DNA of 64,000 nt from Hypholoma sublateritium FD-334 SS-4. Lineage: Eukaryota > Basidiomycota > Agaricomycetes > Agaricales > Strophariaceae. Made by a program: the position numbers and the translations under genes. Shown piece by piece: positions 50,865 through 62,343 of this stretch. Below the pieces are notes generated by a model. It saw only the letters and a program-made list of their open reading frames with translations. It did not search any database and was not told where the DNA came from. Positions within the stretch are counted from its first letter, which is position 1. Every line of letters starts with the position of its first letter. The stretch covers positions 434,001 through 498,000 of the forward strand of contig KN817529.1 in the NCBI GenBank assembly GCA_000827495.1. Direction: 5' to 3'.

Positions 50865-52707
50865 TCAGTGCTCGCAGAGGGATATAGTAAACTGCTCGTT
50901 GAGGGCTTCAGAGTAGTTCGCGCTGACCTCCTTCCGCTCCGCCATCAGTTTCTCCCGCATAGTCTTTGCCTCCCTGAGGCTGAATGGAAAGTCAACGTCC
51001 TCTAGGACCTTGTCTTGCAACTCACGCGGCAAGCTCAGGTTTCCTGGTCCTTGATCAAGCACGCCGGCCTCCAGCCACCAGTCCTGCCTCTGGCACGGCA
51101 CATGCGCGGTGCTGATGATCTGAATGTTCGGGTCGACTAGAAAGAGGGCAACAATCTTGCGGTGAACCGGCTTGGTGGGATCTACGAGCTTGAATGGGTT
51201 GACGCGGTGCTGCAAGATGTTTGGGAATGTGAGGAGGCGCCCTTCACGCGTGTCGACGCTCCCCACGTCCTGGACCGACGGGCCATCATGCTCACAGCCA
51301 TAGATGACTGGTAGCCATGCATAATGCCATTGTTCGTAACGTATTTCGATCGTGTCCTCTTCAGAAAACCACTGGCAGAAAGAGAGCGAGGATAATGTTA
51401 TATTTGCGGATGAATAGTACTGTACTAAACCGACCGAGTCTTCAAGTCACGCGTCACAGAGCCTCTTGAAGTGAAGAGTTTTTCAAAAAAGTCACGGTCC
51501 CGGCTCAATTTTGAAGACTTTTTATTTAAATTTATTCAGACCGTTAATTCCAGCCAAAATTGGTCAAATAAGCACAGTAATCTACTGTATAATATATACC
51601 TAATGGGAACCTATCATTTCCTGCCGTTCCAGTGCTTAAAAGCTTTGTCCTCAAACATCTTGTTGTGAAAACGTTTGCGGCAGCCCCTTCCCTCATTGTT
51701 TCCTGGTGGTCTTCATTGTTGGCGTACAGTGCTTACTGTTCCCCTTAAAAAAATGCAGCTTTTAATTGACTTTTGTCATCAAGAATCTTGGATTGCCTTA
51801 TTTGTAAGACATTATTGACATTTTTTTTTCTTCTCACGTACATGAAGACTTATACCATATGAAGAGATATTCAAAATGTCACGCTCGCCAGGCCCGTTTG
51901 AAGTTATGAAGATATGAACTATTTGTGTCACGCAGAACTTCGGTTGAAGACTCGGTCGGTTTAGTACAGTAGTACAGGGCGGTTGCCACGATGTGTTCAT
52001 TCTAATCACCAGTCAGCTCTGCGTATTCCTCAAGATGTATCAACTTTTGCCAGCACTCACTAATTGGCCCTCTATATGCTATGATCCTCCGTCGTACTCC
52101 GTCTTTTCGGGAGTTAACTCGATGTTCGCCAGTTTGACAATAACTTGGAGTCCACGCTTTCCACATTCGTCTTTGAGGCTGAACTTGGGGGGTGAAGCTA
52201 GTCACGTCTCCGTTTTCTAAATGCGGGTGCGACCGTAGACGGGTGAGAAGAGCGAGGGGTGCACCAAATCTAACACTTTTTCGTCAGACCCTGGATGCCA
52301 GTCTTTCAACCTTTCGGGAATCTTCTTCTCGAATGCCATAACCGCGTTTTGTAGGGAGGTTTTATAGTCTGCAGGTAGCGCAGAGTCGGATTTTACAACG
52401 TCCCCATTGTATACAATGACAGGTGGCACTAGGTGTCCTTCAGGGATAAGGGACGCTTTGTGGCGGAGCTCGTCTAGACACCAGTCAACCATCTTTGTCG
52501 TCATATCATTTGTAGAGGCCAAGGCTTCTTCTTTCTATTTTCCCGTAATTTTCGGATCGTTGATCTGTGTGGGTAGAGACTCAGCGTCGTCTATAGGGTG
52601 TTGATTAAAGAAAACAAACTTTGATATTCCAATCTGCTTTATCTGTGATGCTGTTCATAAGACGGAGCATCAGAAATTCCCGCAAGGTAGTTAGGGGAAG
52701 CCTGATA
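50865..52707 (-). pseudogene. DUF4246-family pseudogene, copy B, split by a transposable element
   Basis: On the minus strand the family order is better kept than in copy A: LPLTTLREFLMLRLMNSITD, an intron, KMVDWCLDELRHKASLIPEG, PVIVYNGDVVKSDSALPADY, KDWHPGSDEKVLDLVHPSLF, SLKDECGKRGLQVIVKLANI, NEHIVATALYY, then VIYGCEHDGPSVQDVGSVDT, EGRLLTFPNILQHRV and a long intact C-terminus ending SLCEH-stop. Breaks are a TAG where GKWKEEAL is expected near 52530, a TAG after VYGRTRI (with the central part missing), a TAG for the Trp of GGSWHIEGQL, and the 550-bp insertion at 51420-51969 inside the tyrosine run. Removing the element and one TA restores the local frame. Confidence 0.82.
51418..51971. mobile_element. 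Non-autonomous TIR element (MITE), Tc1/mariner-type with TA duplication
   Basis: A 550-bp insertion (51420-51969) is flanked by TA on each side (51418-51419 and 51970-51971). Both ends carry a perfect 26-bp terminal inverted repeat, starting CTGTACTAAACC inward (51420-51445 and 51944-51969). The insertion site is certain because copy B of DUF4246 reads ALYY-YSS across it once the element and one TA are removed. The inside is AT-rich and has only a 65-codon frame with no transposase motif, so it cannot move by itself. TA duplication is typical of Tc1/mariner superfamily elements. Confidence 0.88.
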
Positions 52708-53696
52708 GGCTCATAGAGGTCAGTTGTAATGCAGTTAGGGAGGAAACAATTAGCTAGTTACATGGCCGATTCAAATGAAGTGCTATTTAACGCACTTCCG
52801 AAAAGTGCACCCGTATACTTAATCAGAGGCCTCCTTCACAGGAAGGGAATTCAGAGGACGCCCATGCCCCGGAAGGAGAGTTGTGGAAGGAGCGGTGATA
52901 TCAGATTTGTTCGCCATTTAGAGAGTCGGTAGACTTGAGACCGGCCTCAGCTTCGAGGTTTAAAGCTCAACCACTGAGAGGACCTCCGTCAACTCAACGG
53001 TCAGTCACGATTTCCCCATTGGGACAGTAGTCGATCAATCCATTTGGTTGAAAAAGCGGTGCGTGGGCAAATGAGCGGAATCCATAATAAACTCATAGAA
53101 CTTGCATAAAACTTGCATAAAACTACTAACTACTATGCATAAGCACTCTCTTCCTCTACGTTCGTATAATCCGATATTTCAAGATAACGTGCTTTCTTTT
53201 CACCGACTACCGTGATTTTTTTAGATCCCAACTGGATCTGTCAGGTGTCGCCAAATTATATACACCCTTGCTCAACGTTCAACGTTCAACCCTTGCTTCG
53301 GTGCTACACAGTGGCCATCAGATACTACATAACTGCACTCAGCGAGTGCTTGACCCTTGTGAGTAGTTCTGTCGCCCTCCAGCTCGTCCTCTGAGCCACG
53401 AGCGTCTATGCCACGCGACATCCTTGCTTTTCACATGCTGCTGTTTCGATCGAAATGTAGTTGCGTAGGTGCAGTTTCTGCTTCACTGCTTTCCGAAGGA
53501 CGTGGCATACGCACACCCAGGAGCCATCTTCCATCAAGTCCCTAGACCTGCTCTTCTAATTTTCGCGCTTATATCGCTTTTTTCTCTCCCTGTATGGCGC
53601 GTACTGTGACTCCTTCCATCCGAAGGCCAGAGGGTGATAATCCTTGACATACAGATCGATTTCATTCGAAATACTCTCTTGAGCTACTTTAGCAAA
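52708..53696. other. Intergenic, 1 kb
   Basis: No coding match. There is a short tandem of CAACGTT near 53274-53287. Any upstream exons of the two-C2 gene would be here, but I find no SMP-like sequence. Confidence 0.5.
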
Positions 53697-54772
53697 ATGA
53701 ACCACCGGACTATATCCCATAATCATGTCATGGACTCAGTGCACTCTCCTGATAAACACTCTAGAACCATCGGGGATGCTGTTGGGGTTATTCGGGTGAT
53801 CATTCAGACCGCAAGCATAAGAAAGACGTTCTTTCGAACACCTCGTCCTTTCGTTCGCGTCGGGCTTCGAAGTGATCCAACATTGCATCACAGAACGAGC
53901 CTGTTGAAGGAAAGAACGTGAGTGAATATTTATTTGGGGGCCATATATCTAATTCCTAACCGTGCTGGCTTACTAGACTTTCTCCAAATTGGATATCAGA
54001 ATCGATAGACATCATCGTGTATTCGCTGCAAGATATTCTAGAATTCCAGATTATGAATACCCACAGGTTATTCAAGCCCACTCTAATTGGGCTTGCTACG
54101 TTCTCTCTAGGCACCCTTGACATTGAGCGTAGTATGATCGGCGTAGAGAAGGTCATCAGAGACGTAGACGCCACGGTAGTAGATTCAACTCATTCAAGAG
54201 GAACTTTGTTATTCGACGTCTTCTATTTCCCTGTTTCGCTCACTTCAAAGACGGAATCTCCTACCATGAAATCACAAGTGACTTCATCAGGTATGTTATA
54301 GCTTCAATACTTCATCGCCTAATAGTATTATTAAATCGATCCCTCGCCAGTATCCTCCGCAGGATCTGGAATTGTCACCCTTAAAATCCGAAGTACGACA
54401 AATTTTGTCTGGGATGACCGTCTCCCGAGACCGAACAAATTAGTTGCAACCGTCAGTTTTGGCTGGACAAAGCTTCCAATCTACACAACTCCGCCATCCA
54501 TTTGCACGCTAAACCAGCCACCCGCCTGGAACTCAGCTTTTGACTTCATATGCTTCGAGAGGTCACAGACAATCGTTGTCATCAAAATAGTCGATGATGT
54601 GAACCCTTGTCCAAACAGCAGTCCAACAGTCTATGGACACGTTTCAGTGGCTTTGGATGAGCTGTTAATTGCGCAAGATGAGAAACAGCGGGATTCGTGG
54701 CCGTTGAGTGGTTGTCCACATGGCGCGCTCAACATGAGTGTGCAATGCAAATCGATGATGCAAATGAAATAG
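53697..54772 (+). CDS. Two-C2-domain protein related to the tricalbin at 3.4 kb
   Basis: Three exons (53697-53917, 53977-54290, 54351-54772) give 318 residues in one open reading. The first C2-like part aligns by eye with C2-1 of the tricalbin: GVIRVIIQTA, LSPNWISES and YSLQDILEFQI against GVVQVVLHSA, YNPTWNETK and HSLQDTLDFQV. RGTLLFDVFYFP matches RGEIRYDINYFP. The second part (GIVTLKIR, WNSAFDFICFE, DSWPLSGCPHGALNMS) matches C2-2 (GIVRLTIH, WEAPYEYLC, RDWFPLSGCKTGKLRIS). Both introns fall at the same codon phase and place as in the tricalbin. The SMP domain, membrane hairpin and later C2 domains are absent. Loop aspartates that bind calcium are mostly replaced (DPYV by RPFV), so calcium binding is unlikely. 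It may be a working paralogue or a fragment still without stops; the N-terminus is uncertain. Confidence 0.72.
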
Positions 54773-54940
54773 ACTCGTGTTTATACGCCATCGGACGGGT
54801 CATTGGTGACATTGACATAGAAGGCATGTGCTATATACTACTTGAGGACTATATACAATAGATAATGGGTCATCAAAACTAAGCGTAAAAACAACTCAAA
54901 CCAGGTATAAATTCTGTTCTTGGATACCAACTGACTTGGT

Positions 54941-56393
54941 TCATTTCGCACTAATGACCGTCCAGTCTATTTCTGCGCCCTTTCCATACTTCTTTGCTAG
55001 CCATTCGTTTGCCTGCTTAAAGTGGCCATTTCCCAAGAAACCTCGATGCGCTGACAGAGGAGAGGGATGGGCCGACCTAAATCGGAAAGAAAGTGGTCAG
55101 AGAAGGATAACCAGATGAAAAGAAAAAGCTACTACTTCAACAATAAATGCTTTTTCTGATGACGATTTAGTGAAACATAAATGGAATTAGGACGGCCCCT
55201 GGGACTTACTTCGTCAACACCAATTGAATTAAACGTTTTCTGAGCGGGTAGACCCCATGCCATGAACACAACGCCCGGTTGGTCATTGCCCTTACGTTGT
55301 AAAATAGCACGAATGGCTTGAGCTGTAAAGATTTCCCATCCTTGACGAGAGTGGGATCCGGCCTTATGAGCCCTCACCGTAAGACTGGTATTAAGCCATA
55401 GAACGCCTTGGCGTGCAATAGCAGAAAGATCGCTAAACCATATATCAGCAACTTCGCTATACATGACAGAATTACATGTAGGCCATCGTACCCTGTCATC
55501 GGCGCTTTAAATCCTGGTATATCTGTTTCCAGTTGCTTGTAGATATTTTTCAGAGATGGCGGTGGTTTTGTGGGCATTAGGACAGAGAAAGACAGGCCTA
55601 TGAGTTCAATCTCAGTCAAGTGATCCTTCAGTAAGAGCAAAGCTTTCACCGTGGGCTTGGTTGACGTCATGATAGGGATCCTAGAAGACGTGGTATTGGA
55701 AGATGGCCAACCAAAGCGACATATGTCATACCTGGCCCAGGACAACAACTTTGACTTGGTCAAGGGGCGTAAGCTTCGACCAGGAATAGATGTTGTTTGC
55801 TGAAAGATTGTGATGAGGAAGTAGCCAAGTTGGAAGGCCGAATATATTGCTCACTAGAGGGATATATAGTGTGTGACATATGCTCCGCCAACAAGAATTT
55901 CTTGAGCTGCAACACGTAGCTAGTCAAAGTGCTATAGTCTTGTCAAACTTGCGGGCGTACCTTAAGAAAATACGGTTTTTGAAATTCTAGCGCAAGGGCT
56001 ATTTTCCATGATTCCCCCATCGTATCGTCTTCTAGGGTGTCCAAAATAGCCCGAGCAATAACTTCAGCTTGCTTAGAAGAGGAAGATTTACTTGTGGAGA
56101 CTTCAGATGGTGCGGGTGACCCTTCTTCTGGGTTAGCCGCATCGCTGCTCTTCATTGTCACAGCCTTTCCTCTGAAGATGCGGAATGTGAAGACACTGGT
56201 ACCATGCACACAGGGTTTTGTAAGCCACCTACTCAGGTACTGCAGCCCTTTTCGAGGAAGTTGAAGGCTTCTTCATCCACATTTCTGTCAAAGTGCCAGA
56301 TGCCGCCCGGCGTGTCATTGTTTTCGCAGGAGCAGCTTTGCCTGCGCTTGCCAACATATCTCTTTCTGAAGAATTTGTACAGTCCTTAGGCAT
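54941..56393 (-). CDS. UNG1: Uracil-DNA glycosylase
   Basis: Multiple short exons on the minus strand join in frame from ATG 56393 to TGA 54941. The N-terminus is basic with [19 protein letters not shown], a possible PCNA/RPA or targeting region. Then come [26 protein letters not shown], the catalytic water-activating loop [57 protein letters not shown] and the leucine-loop motif [19 protein letters not shown]. These are all the family-1 UDG motifs. The enzyme removes uracil from DNA in base-excision repair, in nucleus and mitochondria. An in-frame ATG at 56155 inside exon 2 could give a shorter form, as in dual-targeted UNGs. It lies 311 bp downstream of the kinesin stop on the same strand. 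Confidence 0.92.
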
Positions 56394-56704
56394 CGTGAGG
56401 GAAGAGCGGGGCAAAACCGTGACAATTGGATTGCGGCAACGGCAGAATCACGCCACTACATATAGGCGCGTCGGTCATGCAACCGCTGTTGACGTGTTGT
56501 TTGTCACCTCTCACTCGACGCGTTTATCGATCCGACGTGCCAATCTCGAGAATGCAGCACAATAGGGGCAGATTATTATTCCTCCATAAAAATCGTCCTA
56601 TAGTATGCGTAGGTAGCCATTTAAATACATTAAAAAAACCCGTCAGATAAAATGAATGAGATACTCCTACTAGTACTACTACTTGCGTACTTTCGATGTA
56701 TGAC
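56394..56704. other. Intergenic, 311 bp
   Basis: It holds the kinesin 3' UTR and the UNG promoter, both on the minus strand. The UNG start is somewhat uncertain, so part of this may be leader or coding. Confidence 0.5.
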
Positions 56705-59700
56705 TCAATTTCCAAAGCGCCGTGCTCCATTACCGGCTCCTCGAAGTTTTGAAGCCTGTTTCTCGATGTCCCATGCAGCCTTATCAATGTCTTCTTCGGT
56801 AACAACAGGATTTTTGCTAATGATTCTGATGAACACCGGTCAATAGTGAGATATCAAAGGACGTTATGAGCCCTTACCTTTTCTTTTTCTTTACCACTGG
56901 AAGATCGTATTCGTCGTTTTTATAACCTGCATTGTTCTCCACCAAAGTTTGCAACTTAGTCTTCTTCTTGGGGAGGATAGTGATCGAGTCGTCAGAGTCT
57001 TGCTCCTGTAATTTGAGCTCATCGATCTCTTCAGCGAGTTTGGAGACTCGAGATTTGGGAGGCAATATCTGGGCGGCGGACGTTGATGCTGTAGGCTGGG
57101 GAGAGACGACTAGTTGCTTTTCCGGCCTCGGCGTTTTCGCAGGAGGTTCCCACAACTCTTCCTCTTCATCCGAGCCTTCGCCCATTGGGTCGCTCCCGCC
57201 CTCGCTATATTCCTCATCCTCATCGTCTTCCTCATCGTCCTCTTCTCCGTCTTCCCCGTTTTCACTTGTAACATCCGACGGGGCAACACTATTGGTATCA
57301 TCATCACCTCCTTCTGTTTCGGTGAGTTCGGCGTCTTCGGTATCCGAGGCCAGCATGGGTGGATCGGGAACAAATTTTCGCTTTTCAATGACGGGTTGCG
57401 GAGCAATACTCGATTTTCTGGGAGACCTAAATATCTGCTTTGGCGGAGCTTTCTGCGCAAATGGGGATAGTGACATTGAGCGATCGTCATTGCCTCCCTC
57501 CATGCCATCTTCTTGGTTGTAATCAATCTGAGAAACAAGTAAAGAAGGAATGAAGTTAGGGCATCGTAATTGAGTAAATGCGCTGTAAATCATACCAAAC
57601 TCATCTCGACATCTTCCTCTTCCGAAAAACTTTGGTCGACAACGGGTCGTCTAACTGCTTTCATTGGGCTACCAAACAGACCTGATTGATGTAGCATGTC
57701 GATCTTCGCGTCTGTCTTCAACTCATTTCGCTCCAGCTATACGGCTTGGTTAGCTTGAAGTATACTTTTAGAAACAATTTGGCCTACTTCGCTCATCAAA
57801 CGCCTTGCATACATGGCTTCCATCGACCTCATGCGCTCCTCCATCTCGCGCATGACTTCTTCTCGAGTCTCGGCTTCGATCAAAGCACATCTCATCTCAG
57901 ATTCAAAAATCTGCAACATAGTAAGGACAAAAAGCTCGGAATAAAATTTAAGAGCACACCTGCAGGCGCAGATTTTCTATTTCGTCAAAGAGTGCGTCAA
58001 CAAGAGGATTAATAGGATCCTCTTCATCTTCATGGCCTTTGTCTGGTCCATATAGTTGCTCTTCCTCTGAGATAGGAATTTAAATAGAGTATGTCAGGGC
58101 GTGACTAAAGTAGCTGAGCGCAAACAAAAACCTTCGCGAACTTCCAGTATCGCTTCAACCGGTCGCCTTCCAGTATCATGCCCACCCATGGAAATGGTGA
58201 CTTTACGGGTATACGGCCTCGGGATGATGTCGGGATCCTTCAGAGTCAACGGTCCGAGCTGTTTGATCTTCTTGCCTTGTAAGCTTCCAGGGCCAATCAC
58301 AGGAACACGCTGCACTGGCGCAGGAGCGGGTGTGGTGGTTACCTCTCTCGCTAGAGCAGCGAATTTCATGACATGGGAGTTTTCGTCGTAACCCGTATCA
58401 TATGGATTGACGTTGACAATCATGACCTAAACAAATAAGTTCGGTACGACTGACTAGAACGGAAATTAATCTGGCGGACTCACAGTCCTTCCGTCCCCGA
58501 TGAAGTAGTCCATGAGAGCTTCAGTAAGTTTGCTATGCCTAAAAGGTACTAGTGCGAGTGCCTTCTTGACGTCGCGGGTGTCCACTCTGCCTGCCTGGCT
58601 AGACTCCTGGGACAAACTCATTGCGATTTTGCGCTGGTTAGACCGCATCACTTCCATGCATTGACCAAGAACCATGAGTGACTTGTTGATATTTCCTGCT
58701 TCTTTCAATCGGTCGCCTGTTGTATGAGTGTGTTTCGTACGCTCAGAGCCTGCAAGGTCTACCAGCGTTAATCTGGATATTTGTAGGGATGTTGGATTCT
58801 TCATAACACAAGCATTAGGCTCCCGGTCAACGAATGTAAGCACAAGACAAGGACATACGTCTCGCTCTCCACGATGCCCTCTAACAACTTTAATGATGAC
58901 CATACCGTGACTTCTGCTGCTTTCTCGATTGGCTAAGGTACCGAAGACTCGACGATGTAATTGGCCAAGTTTGACGATAGCTTTTGCTTGAGCAGCGCTG
59001 GTCACTCTAAATTGGCGAAGGCCAGCAATATACTTGCCACCTGAGTCACTGTCGATGTTATCTGAAGGAGGGGAAGGCCTTAAAGGCAGTGCTTGTCGTG
59101 TCAAGAGCAGGGACTTCGTCCCCGCTGGCCGCCCAGCAATGGGATCGACTTGCATATTGGACTCATCCGTGACCGAAGCGAGAAGGTCGTAGACCTTCTC
59201 GTTATAGACTTCTGCGTAGGATATCCAAATGGAATACTCGTGGTTACGGTCGACCTTGACCGCTGTTGGGTCGATGTCAAATTCTAGATCAGCAACGTTG
59301 TCCAACGATCCAAGAACGTCCGCAAGCGCGGGTTCAGGGATGGGTACTTTGAGGTCTTGGTCGTCTGAGAGTTCTATCCCGTGCAAACGAACGGGACGGT
59401 ACTAAATAATCGTTAGAAGGGCTTGACGTATCGGGAGCCATTGACATAACTTACTCGCCCATCACCATGCAGACCTTCCACGCTGTTGAATATTACGTCC
59501 AATGACCGCGGCAATATTCCAGCACTTCCCTCTCTCGTCCCACCCTGGACGGTGTATGTCTTTCCGGAGTTGGTGACGCCATAAGTAAAAAGCAAGCCGT
59601 TCTGGCCCATCAAAACATCCTGAACGAGAGGAAGAGTCGTCTTGGTAAAGAAATCACGCTGGGTAGTGTTGGGTGGAAATATGTGAGAGAAAGTGTACAG

Positions 59701-60206
59701 AGATGAAGGAGACACAGCAGAGAAACGGTATTTTGCGCGACCGTTATTGGGGTCCTGCGGATCGGTCATGCTCACTGTCGTATCTGAGAGGGGCGTTAAG
59801 TAAGGTGATATACTCGACTCTTCATCTCCAAGACGAGGCCGTATACGAAGGTAGGCCTGGTATAAGATGAGTTAAATCGTAATTACGATCGGGTATGACT
59901 AACCATGATGGGCTCGCGATCTGATTCTGCTGCTACATTGGCAGTTTTGGCAGCTTTCTTAGGAGGGGCTAGCTTTGCCTTTGCCTTGGGAGCAGCAGGG
60001 ATAGAATCCAAAGAGTTATCTTTGCTAACCAGAGGTTTCCTGACTACATTTCTCTTTACCACTGGGGTAGCCGCTTCAGTGGCAGTTATGGCAGTTTTTG
60101 TGGTGGCAGTCCTCGCTCTAGTCGTTCTGGTCGTTGGAAGTGGAATTGGCGTTGGAGTTTTGGTCCGAGACGATGCTCTTGTAGTAGTTGGAGGTTTTCC
60201 TGCCAT
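56705..60206 (-). CDS. Kinesin-6 family motor protein (MKLP/Klp9-like)
   Basis: Exons on the minus strand run from MAGKPPTTTRASSRTKTPTP at 60206 to TGA 56705. The basic Ala/Thr/Pro-rich N-terminus precedes the motor: RAKYRFS, the P-loop GVTNSGKTYTVQGG, the long loop typical of kinesin-6 before EYSIWISYAEVYNEKVYDLL, switch I NRESSRSHGMVI, switch II LVDLAGSERTKH and NINKSLMVLGQCMEVM. The neck and a coiled coil (CALIEAETREEVMREMEERM) follow at about 57.9-57.7 kb. The tail is Ser/Pro-rich, then a strongly acidic segment (57.0-57.3 kb), and ends ASKLRGAGNGARRFGN. Kinesin-6 motors act in the spindle midzone and cytokinesis; that role is inferred from the class. Confidence 0.9.
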
Positions 60207-60779
60207 TTAAAGCGTTGTTAGATTGTATGGTCGATCGTGGTGTTCACTGGCAGAAGCAAGATCTAATTGATTGGAAATTCAAATCGAAGTTCAAATTGGC
60301 GCGAAGCCAACATGCTCGTGATGACCGCGTTTCAGGTCACATGATGGCGTTAATCGCGTTGGCGGTATAGACCGGGCCGGACAAGTGCGAACTGGCTCAC
60401 TGATCCCTGTCCAACTTGAAGTTTTGCCACAACTTACATGGGTTAAATCAACATCGTAGAATACCTGGCTTCAGTGCAGCCAGATGAGCAATGAGAAGCA
60501 CAATATTTTTTGTGGTCGAAATTGAACCAGGTCCGTTCATTGAGCGCCGAACCATTTTTGTTCGGACGCTTTCATCGGGAGGCAAGTTCATTAGTGCCTT
60601 GTTCTTTACTGCCTATGCTGGCCCCCCTTAAGCACATATATTGCATCACATATTGGAAATCAAGGTCAGAGCGTGGCCATAGCCTGCAGGCGATCGATTT
60701 TAACATTTCGAAGCAATACGAGTGTTTGCGTGTTACGCGTTCGAACTGTCGCAATCTTGTGCCCCGATGGCGAATCCTT
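60207..60779. promoter_or_regulatory. Divergent promoter region, kinesin-6 / bZIP
   Basis: These 573 bp separate divergent genes. The bZIP frame stays open back to 60510 with an ATG at 60615, so its 5' end may lie inside. No clear TATA box. Confidence 0.4.
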
Positions 60780-61996
60780 ATGTTCACTGCAAACGCTGAA
60801 ATACATGACGCTCCGCGTATTATTTCGACCACACCTTTGTCACCTATCATGCTCGCTCTAAAAAGCGAGGCATCAGAAGACCACGCCTTACTTCTTCCAT
60901 ATAACACAGTTTCTGCGGCTGAAGAGTTAGAATTCTGGGCGCGGTTACAATTTGAAGATATGGACCGTGAATCATCGTCAAACAACCCAAGTCGCCGAAG
61001 GCCCCGCGCACAGACTACCAATAATTCTAACAACGACACTAGGCCTCAATCTGTGGGCGTCAACAACGCAGAGGTAAGCAAACAATGCGTTTAACGCGGG
61101 TTATCTTGGATGAGAAATCTCAACACTGTCAGATATCCAGGACGCTGCCTTGCTCGCCCAATTTGCAGCAGCTGCTGAAAATCTGGGGCAGGACTACTCG
61201 AATATGTTGTCACAAAATTCATACCCGTCAATGAGCCCTACCCCCGGATTTTATGGGAATTTCATGCACCACGGGTCCATGCCACCACCACAGCTGCCGC
61301 CGTTGTCGTCTTTGGATTTCCCGTGGCAGTCTATGATGCCTCCCCCTGGACCAAGCCACTACGACCCTCGACTTGCGAGTTCTAGCACAGACCATTCTTT
61401 TATCAGCGCGCAACTTGGTTCCGCGCCGTCCTCAGCCGGAACAAGAGGAGACAGTCGCCGAGGCCGGACACGGTCGACCAGCAGCGTGCAGCTGCGCACC
61501 AGCACTTCGCCCGAGGTGGAACAAACAGAGACTGACCGCTTAGCAATATCGGATGAGAAGAGACGGAGAAATACAGCCGCGTCCGGTAAGACCAAACTTT
61601 TGTATACTCTCGCCATTGAGTTAACCATGTTCTACCCTGCCAGCACGCTTTCGCGTCAAGAAGAAGCACAGGACGATTACTCTTGAACGTTCAGTTTCGG
61701 AGTTGACCGGCAGAGCGGATGAACTAGAACGCGAGGCATCCGATTTGCGACGAGAAAATGGGTGGCTGAAGGAGATTGTGATGCTCAAGGGCACACGCTT
61801 TGCAGCCAGTAATCTTGCAGCTCGACAGGCTTTGTTCCAAGCAGCCGAAAGTACATCCCAAGAGGCAGGACCCTCCACGTCTGGCTCCGCAAATCAAGAC
61901 AAAGAATCGGCTTCAGAGCAAGAGTCGGAATCATCAGAGGAGGAAGAGGCCCAAACGCGGAAAGGCAAAAGTAAAAAGCCTCCAAAGAGTACCTAG
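60780..61996 (+). CDS. bZIP transcription factor, CYS-3/Zip1-like sulfur regulator type
   Basis: Three exons (60780-61073, 61141-61585, 61644-61996) give 363 residues. The C-terminal basic region RRRNTAASARFRVKKKHRT holds the N-x7-R signature, followed by a leucine-zipper-like helix (LERSVSELTGRADELEREAS, RRENGWLKEIV). NTAASARFRxKKK is the hallmark of the Neurospora CYS-3 / Aspergillus MetR / S. pombe Zip1 group, which turns on sulfur assimilation; that role is inferred. The middle is Pro/Ser/Met-rich and includes FAAAAENLGQDYSN; the tail is Glu/Ser-rich and ends in a basic cluster. Start choice is uncertain: ATGs at 60615, 60780 and 60849 are in frame. Exon 2 must use the second of two AGs (61139-61140) to keep frame. 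Confidence 0.85.
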
Positions 61997-62343
61997 TGGG
62001 TAGAATATACCGTTTATCAGCTCTGTTGGATTTTGAAATTTTCACCAGAGGCTTGCTAGATTTAGGAGATCGTAAAACAGCATATTTTAGTACAAGGGAT
62101 TCCGGCATAGTTTAGGGGAAAACTGGATACCTGTATAAACCCGTGTAAAGAGCCCTTGCAGTCATTCGATAGCCAGCAGCTGAGCGAATTGGAGGGAGGA
62201 CCGAAAGCATATAAGGTCGCTTTCCAGCCCGGACCCTTTTATATAAAGAGGACGTCGGGCGAAAGCGCCGTTCCCACACTCGTCTCACGGAAGACTTCCG
62301 TGTACAGTCTCTGAACTCATATACCAGAAGACGCTAAGACCTA
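61997..62343. other. Intergenic, 347 bp, COX19 upstream region
   Basis: It holds the bZIP 3' end and the COX19 promoter, including the TATA box at 62240. Confidence 0.55.
62240..62248 (+). promoter_or_regulatory. TATA box of COX19
   Basis: TATATAAAG lies 104 bp upstream of the COX19 ATG, in a usual position for a TATA-driven fungal gene. Confidence 0.55.

Noticed and set aside
51471..51668. 65-codon frame inside the MITE
   Set aside because: It has no transposase catalytic motif and is too short; the element is non-autonomous.
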